Source: CAISIP01 sp965278985 (GTDB lineage Bacteria > Pseudomonadota > Gammaproteobacteria > Burkholderiales > Burkholderiaceae_C). Taken from it: a DNA stretch of 64,000 nt. The notes under the pieces are model-generated. The model did no database searches. It saw nothing but the letters and a program-made list of their open reading frames with translations, and had not been told where the DNA came from. The number at the start of each line of letters is the position of its first letter. Positions within the stretch are counted from its first letter, which is position 1. Of this stretch, positions 59,691-64,000 are shown one piece after another. The translations under genes and the position numbers were made by a program. The stretch covers positions 2,852,001-2,916,000 of the forward strand of contig OZ257131.1 of NCBI GenBank assembly GCA_965278985.1. Direction: 5' to 3'.

Positions 59691-62615
59691 TCAGGCCGCG
59701 TCCAGCACCTCGCGGACACGTGCCGCGAGTTCCTCGATGGTGAAGGGCTTGCCGATCAGCTGCACACCCGGGTCGAGCACGCCGTTGTGCACCACGGCGT
59801 TGCGCGTGTAGCCCGTGGTGAACAGCACCTTCAGGTCTGGCCGGCGCTTGCGTGCTTCGTCGGCCAGCATGCGGCCATTGATTTCGGGCATGACCACGTC
59901 GGTGAACAGCAGCGCGACCTCCGGGTGCGCGTCCAGCAGCTTCAGGGCGGTGGCGGCGCCATCGGCCTCCAGCACCTCGTAACCCAGCTCGACGAGGGTC
60001 TCCACGGAGAGCAGGCGCACGGCCGGCTCGTCCTCCACCACCAACACCACTTCCAGCCGGTCGCCCAGCGGCACGTCCTGGCCCTGCGTGGAGGCGCTGC
60101 TGTCTCCCACCACACCGGTCAGGCGTGGCAGGTAAACCTTCACCACGGTGCCCTGGCCGACCTCGGAATAGATCTTCACGTGCCCGCCGGTCTGCTTGAC
60201 GAAGCCATAGACCTGGCTGAGCCCCAGGCCTGTGCCGCGGCCCACCTCCTTGGTGGTGAAGAAGGGGTCGAAGGCCTTGGCGACCACCTCGGGCGTCATG
60301 CCCGCGCCGATGTCGCTGACCGCGATCAGCACGTACTGGCCGGGTGCGAGGCCGATGTGTTCGGCCGCGTAGCGCTCGTCGAGATGGCAGTTCGCGGTCT
60401 CGATGGTGAGGCGTCCACCGTCGGCCATGGCGTCGCGCGCGTTGACCGCGAGGTTCAGGATCACGTTCTCCAGCTGGTTCGGGTCGGCATGGACGCGCCA
60501 CAGCCCGCCTGCCAGCACGGTCTCCAGCCGGATGGCGCCGCCCAGGGAGTGGCGCAACAGGTCCGACATGCCTGCCACCAGCTTGTTGGCATCCAGCGGT
60601 TCGGGCTGCAGCGGCTGCTTGCGCGCGAAGGCCAGCAGGCGCTGCGTCAGCTGGGCGGCACGCCGCGCACCGTCCTTGGCCGTGTCCACATAACGCAAGG
60701 CGCGTGCATCGCCCGTGGCGAAGCGCCGGCCCAGCAGGTCCAGCGAGCCCATGATCACGGCCAGCATGTTGTTGAAGTCGTGCGCGATGCCGCCCGTGAG
60801 CTGGCCCACGGCCTCCATCTTCTGCGACTGGCGCAGGGCCTCTTCGGTCTTCAGGCGCGCCTCCACCTCGTCCGCGACGCGCCGCTCCAGCGAGTCGTTG
60901 AGGTCGCGCAGCGCGACTTCGGCACGGTGCCGCGCGGTGACGTCCTGGAACAGCACCGCCACCTGGCGGCGTTCGGGCGGCTCGACGCGGAAGGCAGCCA
61001 ACTCCAGGTAGCGCCCGGTGGCCACCAGCTCGCGCTCGAAGCGCACGGGCTCGCCCGTGAGCAACACGTCGCGGTAGACCTCGACCCAGGCCTCGGCCTC
61101 CGCAGGCACCATCTCTCGCACGCGCTGGCCCACCACGTCGGGGATGCCGGCATTGGCCGCGTACGCCGGGTTGGCCATCACATGCACGTAGTCGCTCAGC
61201 GGGCCGTGCGGGCCGTCCAGGAACTCGATGACGCAGAAGCCCTCGTCGATGGTCTCGAAGAGCACGCGGAACTGCCGCTCGCTCTCGCGCAGCGCGGCCT
61301 CGGCGGCCTTGCGGGCACTCAGGTCGAGCATCGCGCCGATCATGCGCAGCGCGCGGCCCTGCGCGTCGCGCAGCACGGTGCCGCGGTCGAACACGTGGGC
61401 ATAACTGCCGTCGGCGCGCAGGAAGCGGTATTCATCGGACCACGCCGTGCCGCTGCCGTCGATGACCGCATGGATGCCCGCGTCGATGCGCGGCCGGTCG
61501 TCGGGGTGGATGTGCTGCAGCCACCACTCGGCGCTGGTGGCGTCCAGCGTGTGGCCGAAGAGCGTGGCCAGTGCGCGGTTCCAGACCACATGGCCATCGG
61601 CCAGGCGCCAGTCCCAGATCGCGTCGTTGGTCGCCAGGCCGGCCAGGCGGTAGCGTTCCTCGGATTCGTGTGTCTGCGCCTGGCGCTGCTCCGACTCGGC
61701 AACCCGGCGCTCCAACGCGTGGTGGGCGTCCCGCAGCGCGAGTTCGGCCTCGCGCTGGGCCGTGATGTCCGTGGCTGTGCCGAACCATTCGGTGATGGCA
61801 CCCTGGTCGTCGAGCACCGGTATGGCGCGCGAGAGCGTCCAGCCCGGTGTGCCGTCCGCGCGGATTACGCGGTGCGCCATGTCGAACCTGCCCCGCGTGC
61901 GCACCGCCTCCTGGATGGCCGCTTCGACGCGCGGCAGGTCGTCACGGTGGATGTAGTGCGGCATCCAGCCCGCGTCGGGCGCCGCGGTGTCGGCGACGAA
62001 GCCCTGGCCGTTGAGCTCCAGCAAGCGGCTCCAGTCGGCGTTCATGCGGTAGATGACATTGGTGTTGGCCAGCGTGAGGGCCTTCAGCCGCGCCTCGCTC
62101 TCGGCCAGGCGGCGTTGCGCCAGCACCTTGTCGGTGGTCTCCCATACCGTGCAGACCAGGCCGCGCACGGCGCCATCGTCGGCGCGCAAGGGAGAATAGG
62201 CAAAGCTGAACCAGGTCTGTTCATCATGCCCTTGCCGGTTGACCACCAGCGGCAGGTCCTCGCGGTACAGCGCCTCGCCGGTGAGGGTGGTGGCTACCAG
62301 TGGTGCCACATCGGGCCAGATCTCGGCCCAGACCTGCTGCAGCGGCGCGCCCATCGCCCGCGGATGTTTGCCCGCCAGCACACGCGCATAGGCCTCGTTG
62401 TAGACCATGCCCAGCGCATCGCCCCAGGCCAGCCACATCGGCACCGGGGAGTCCAGCAGCAGGGAGACGGCAGCGCGCAGGGGTTGCGGCCAAGTGCCCG
62501 GTTGCCCGAGGCTGGAAGCGCTCCAGTCATGCCCGCGCAGCAACGCGGCCTGGGGTGTTCCGTCGGGGAGAAAGTGGGCAGCGCGGGGCGATGGAGCGCC
62601 CTGACCCTGTTGCAT
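59691..62615 (-). CDS. Multi-PAS hybrid sensor histidine kinase with receiver domain
   Basis: 974 residues. A lead PAS-like domain (LGQPGTWPQPLRAAVSLLLD, about 36-55, then MVYNEAYARVLAGKHPRAMG) resembles that of the kinase at 27169. Three further PAS domains follow (about 185-300, 325-445 and 450-570), with typical ends such as WFGTATDITAQREAE. The kinase core has His612 in GGIAHDFNNMLAVI, N-box ILNLAVNARDAM and GRGTGLGLSQVYGF. The receiver has its phospho-Asp near 906 in LLFTDVVMPE. No membrane segment is seen. The output partner is not encoded next to it. Confidence 0.9.
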   Translation of the reverse strand: MQQGQGAPSPRAAHFLPDGTPQAALLRGHDWSASSLGQPGTWPQPLRAAVSLLLDSPVPMWLAWGDALGMVYNEAYARVLAGKHPRAMGAPLQQVWAEIWPDVAPLVATTLTGEALYREDLPLVVNRQGHDEQTWFSFAYSPLRADDGAVRGLVCTVWETTDKVLAQRRLAESEARLKALTLANTNVIYRMNADWSRLLELNGQGFVADTAAPDAGWMPHYIHRDDLPRVEAAIQEAVRTRGRFDMAHRVIRADGTPGWTLSRAIPVLDDQGAITEWFGTATDITAQREAELALRDAHHALERRVAESEQRQAQTHESEERYRLAGLATNDAIWDWRLADGHVVWNRALATLFGHTLDATSAEWWLQHIHPDDRPRIDAGIHAVIDGSGTAWSDEYRFLRADGSYAHVFDRGTVLRDAQGRALRMIGAMLDLSARKAAEAALRESERQFRVLFETIDEGFCVIEFLDGPHGPLSDYVHVMANPAYAANAGIPDVVGQRVREMVPAEAEAWVEVYRDVLLTGEPVRFERELVATGRYLELAAFRVEPPERRQVAVLFQDVTARHRAEVALRDLNDSLERRVADEVEARLKTEEALRQSQKMEAVGQLTGGIAHDFNNMLAVIMGSLDLLGRRFATGDARALRYVDTAKDGARRAAQLTQRLLAFARKQPLQPEPLDANKLVAGMSDLLRHSLGGAIRLETVLAGGLWRVHADPNQLENVILNLAVNARDAMADGGRLTIETANCHLDERYAAEHIGLAPGQYVLIAVSDIGAGMTPEVVAKAFDPFFTTKEVGRGTGLGLSQVYGFVKQTGGHVKIYSEVGQGTVVKVYLPRLTGVVGDSSASTQGQDVPLGDRLEVVLVVEDEPAVRLLSVETLVELGYEVLEADGAATALKLLDAHPEVALLFTDVVMPEINGRMLADEARKRRPDLKVLFTTGYTRNAVVHNGVLDPGVQLIGKPFTIEELAARVREVLDAA

Positions 62616-62708
62616 GTCACATGCCTTTCACGGTAGCGGTGGGAGGAGGCCGCCCATGGGGCAGATGCCTGGCAGGGGGCGAACCCGCGCGCAGTATCGC
62701 ACCCGGTT

Positions 62709-63980
62709 TCAGGGCCCCGGGGCAGCGGGAATAGGTGCAGTCGGCAGCCCGAACTTGGCCGCCAGCCGCTGCAGGTTCGCGTCCACACCGAACACCGCGT
62801 GCACGCGCGCCCTGCCCGCCTGTCCCAGGGCTTCGCGCTGCTGCGGATCAGCGACCAGACGCTGCAATGCATCGCCCAACGCCACGGGGTCTTCGGGCGG
62901 CACCAGCACACCGGTCTCGCCACTGCGGATGAGCTCGCCAATCGCCGACACCTCCGTGGCCACGCAGGCCAGGGCCTGGCTCTGCGCTTCCATCAGCACG
63001 TTCGGCAGGCCATCGCGGTCGCCATCGGCGGCGATGCGGCTGGCGAGCACGAACAGGTCGGCCTGGCGGTACAGCGCAAGGATCTCGGCCTGGGCCATGG
63101 CGCCGTTCCAGGTGATGCGCTGCGCGATGCCCAGTGTCTCAGCTTGCAGCTTGAGCGGCGCGCCCAGCGGGCCACCCCCCACGTGCACCAAGCGCCAGTG
63201 CAGGTGCGCAGGCAGGCGCACCAGGGCTTTCAGCAGGATGTCGGTGCCCTTCTTTTCGACCAGCCGGCCCACGCTGAGAACCAGCACGGGATTCGCCGGA
63301 TCGCTGCCATCGCGCGTCGACGGCGGGCGCGGCAGGTAGGCAAAGCGCTGCAGGTCCAGCCCGTGGTAGACCAGCTCCACGCGCCCCGGCGGCGCCAGCG
63401 TGGCCAGGTAGTCGCGGTTGGCGGCCGTGCAGGTGACGAGCCAGTCGCAGTGCGTCAGCTTATCGCGCAGCTCCCAGGCCTCGGAGGTCCAGATGTCCTT
63501 GGCGTGGGCCGAGCCGGACCAGGGCAGCGAGCGGATCATGGCCGCATACCGCGTCACGGACGCCGGGGTGTGCAGGAAGTGCGCATGCAGCCGCACGATG
63601 TCGGCTGGCAGCTCATGCGCCAGCACCAGCGCCTGGCCGAAGCGCCGGCCGCGGTTGGCCGTGCGGTCACGCCACAGGTCGCGTAGCCACTGCCGGAAGG
63701 CGGCGCCGTAGCCCGGCAGGCGACGCACCTGCCACCACGCACGCAACACGCGCAGCGGGCCGTCGCGCAGGTACTCGGGCAGGTACAGCAGCGGCGCGCG
63801 GATCTCCGCGTGCACCGGGTGCGTGGTCTTGTCGGTGGGCAGGCGCAGCGAGGCGATCAGGATGTCCAGCCCGCGCAGCTCCAGCTGGCGGATCTCCTGC
63901 GCGATGAAGGTCTCGGACAGGCGGGGGTAGCCCTTGAGCACGAAGGCAACTCGGCCCGGGCCGGGCGGACTACCCGACAT
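62709..63980 (-). CDS. Glycosyltransferase family 4 protein (right edge)
   Basis: 423 residues from ATG 63980; a TTG six codons earlier is also in frame. The N-terminal half starts VAFVLKGYPRLSETFIAQEI, typical of exopolysaccharide GT4 enzymes of the EpsF/ExpE7 sort. The C-terminal half has SVGRLVEKKGTDILLKAL, the GDRDGLPNVLMEAQSQALAC region with the E-x7-E equivalent and a SGETGVLVPPEDP loop. It probably adds a sugar to a lipid-linked oligosaccharide. The start lies close to a TAG in another frame (63971-63973), which may end an upstream overlapping gene outside the window. Confidence 0.87.
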   Translation of the reverse strand: MSGSPPGPGRVAFVLKGYPRLSETFIAQEIRQLELRGLDILIASLRLPTDKTTHPVHAEIRAPLLYLPEYLRDGPLRVLRAWWQVRRLPGYGAAFRQWLRDLWRDRTANRGRRFGQALVLAHELPADIVRLHAHFLHTPASVTRYAAMIRSLPWSGSAHAKDIWTSEAWELRDKLTHCDWLVTCTAANRDYLATLAPPGRVELVYHGLDLQRFAYLPRPPSTRDGSDPANPVLVLSVGRLVEKKGTDILLKALVRLPAHLHWRLVHVGGGPLGAPLKLQAETLGIAQRITWNGAMAQAEILALYRQADLFVLASRIAADGDRDGLPNVLMEAQSQALACVATEVSAIGELIRSGETGVLVPPEDPVALGDALQRLVADPQQREALGQAGRARVHAVFGVDANLQRLAAKFGLPTAPIPAAPGP

Positions 63981-64000
63981 TCCAGCTGCCCATGGCAACG

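Overview
The window looks like chromosomal DNA of a high-GC betaproteobacterium, most likely Burkholderiales and probably Comamonadaceae. The reasons are uniformly GC-rich coding sequence, a Bug-type tricarboxylate-transporter receptor, LivKGFHM-type uptake genes embedded in a catabolic cluster, paired G/C-rich intergenic hairpins, and a PA2169-type helical-bundle protein. I see no rRNA, tRNA, CRISPR array, phage or transposase. Genes are densely packed, often with 1-8 base overlaps.

Layout. (1) 1-2489, minus strand: three overlapping genes (family-4 glycosyltransferase, histidine phosphatase, MurG-like glycosyltransferase running off the edge), the end of a polysaccharide-type operon; another family-4 glycosyltransferase sits at the right edge. 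(2) 2567-26064: a catabolic island with a Baeyer-Villiger monooxygenase, an IclR regulator, an NTF2-fold protein, four SDR dehydrogenases, an ADP-forming acyl-CoA synthetase, a crotonase, a TetR regulator, a Bug receptor, an AMP-forming acyl-CoA ligase, a double-length acyl-CoA dehydrogenase, two tandem substrate-binding proteins, an Old-Yellow-Enzyme reductase, an SMP-30 lactonase and LivG/F/H/M. From 5877 to 26064 everything is on the plus strand. The set suits alcohol to ketone, enone reduction, ring-oxygen insertion, lactone opening, CoA activation and beta-oxidation of an alicyclic (for example terpenoid or steroid-like) compound; the substrate is not known. (3) 26198-27065: a vapBC module lying between an intact SDR gene and a shrunken SDR remnant. 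(4) 27169-32169: a hybrid sensor kinase, then a LysR regulator divergent from a tmpA-tmpB-like pair for oxidative cleavage of a trimethylaminoethylphosphonate-like compound. (5) 32484-42135: a decayed yhcG nuclease gene, an alpha/beta hydrolase, DUF72 and DUF3253 proteins, a second BVMO, asnB-like, VOC, PA2169, YihY and GNAT genes. (6) 42299-45148: a chemoreceptor and a mini-protein resembling its N-terminus, both preceded by the same promoter-like motif. (7) 45189-57397, minus strand: a two-partner secretion locus (tpsB and two TpsA exoproteins) followed by a LuxR-type response regulator, a 7TM sensor kinase and an RlmN/Cfr-like methyltransferase. (8) 57516-63980: DUF899, a small secreted protein, a SodC-like protein, a multi-PAS hybrid kinase and the right-edge glycosyltransferase.

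The observations most worth following are the alicyclic-ketone island with its shared candidate operator, the TmpAB pair with all PhnZ-type active-site residues, the paired TpsA proteins with matching ends and divergent middles, the duplicated chemoreceptor start with its promoter, and the SDR scar beside vapBC.
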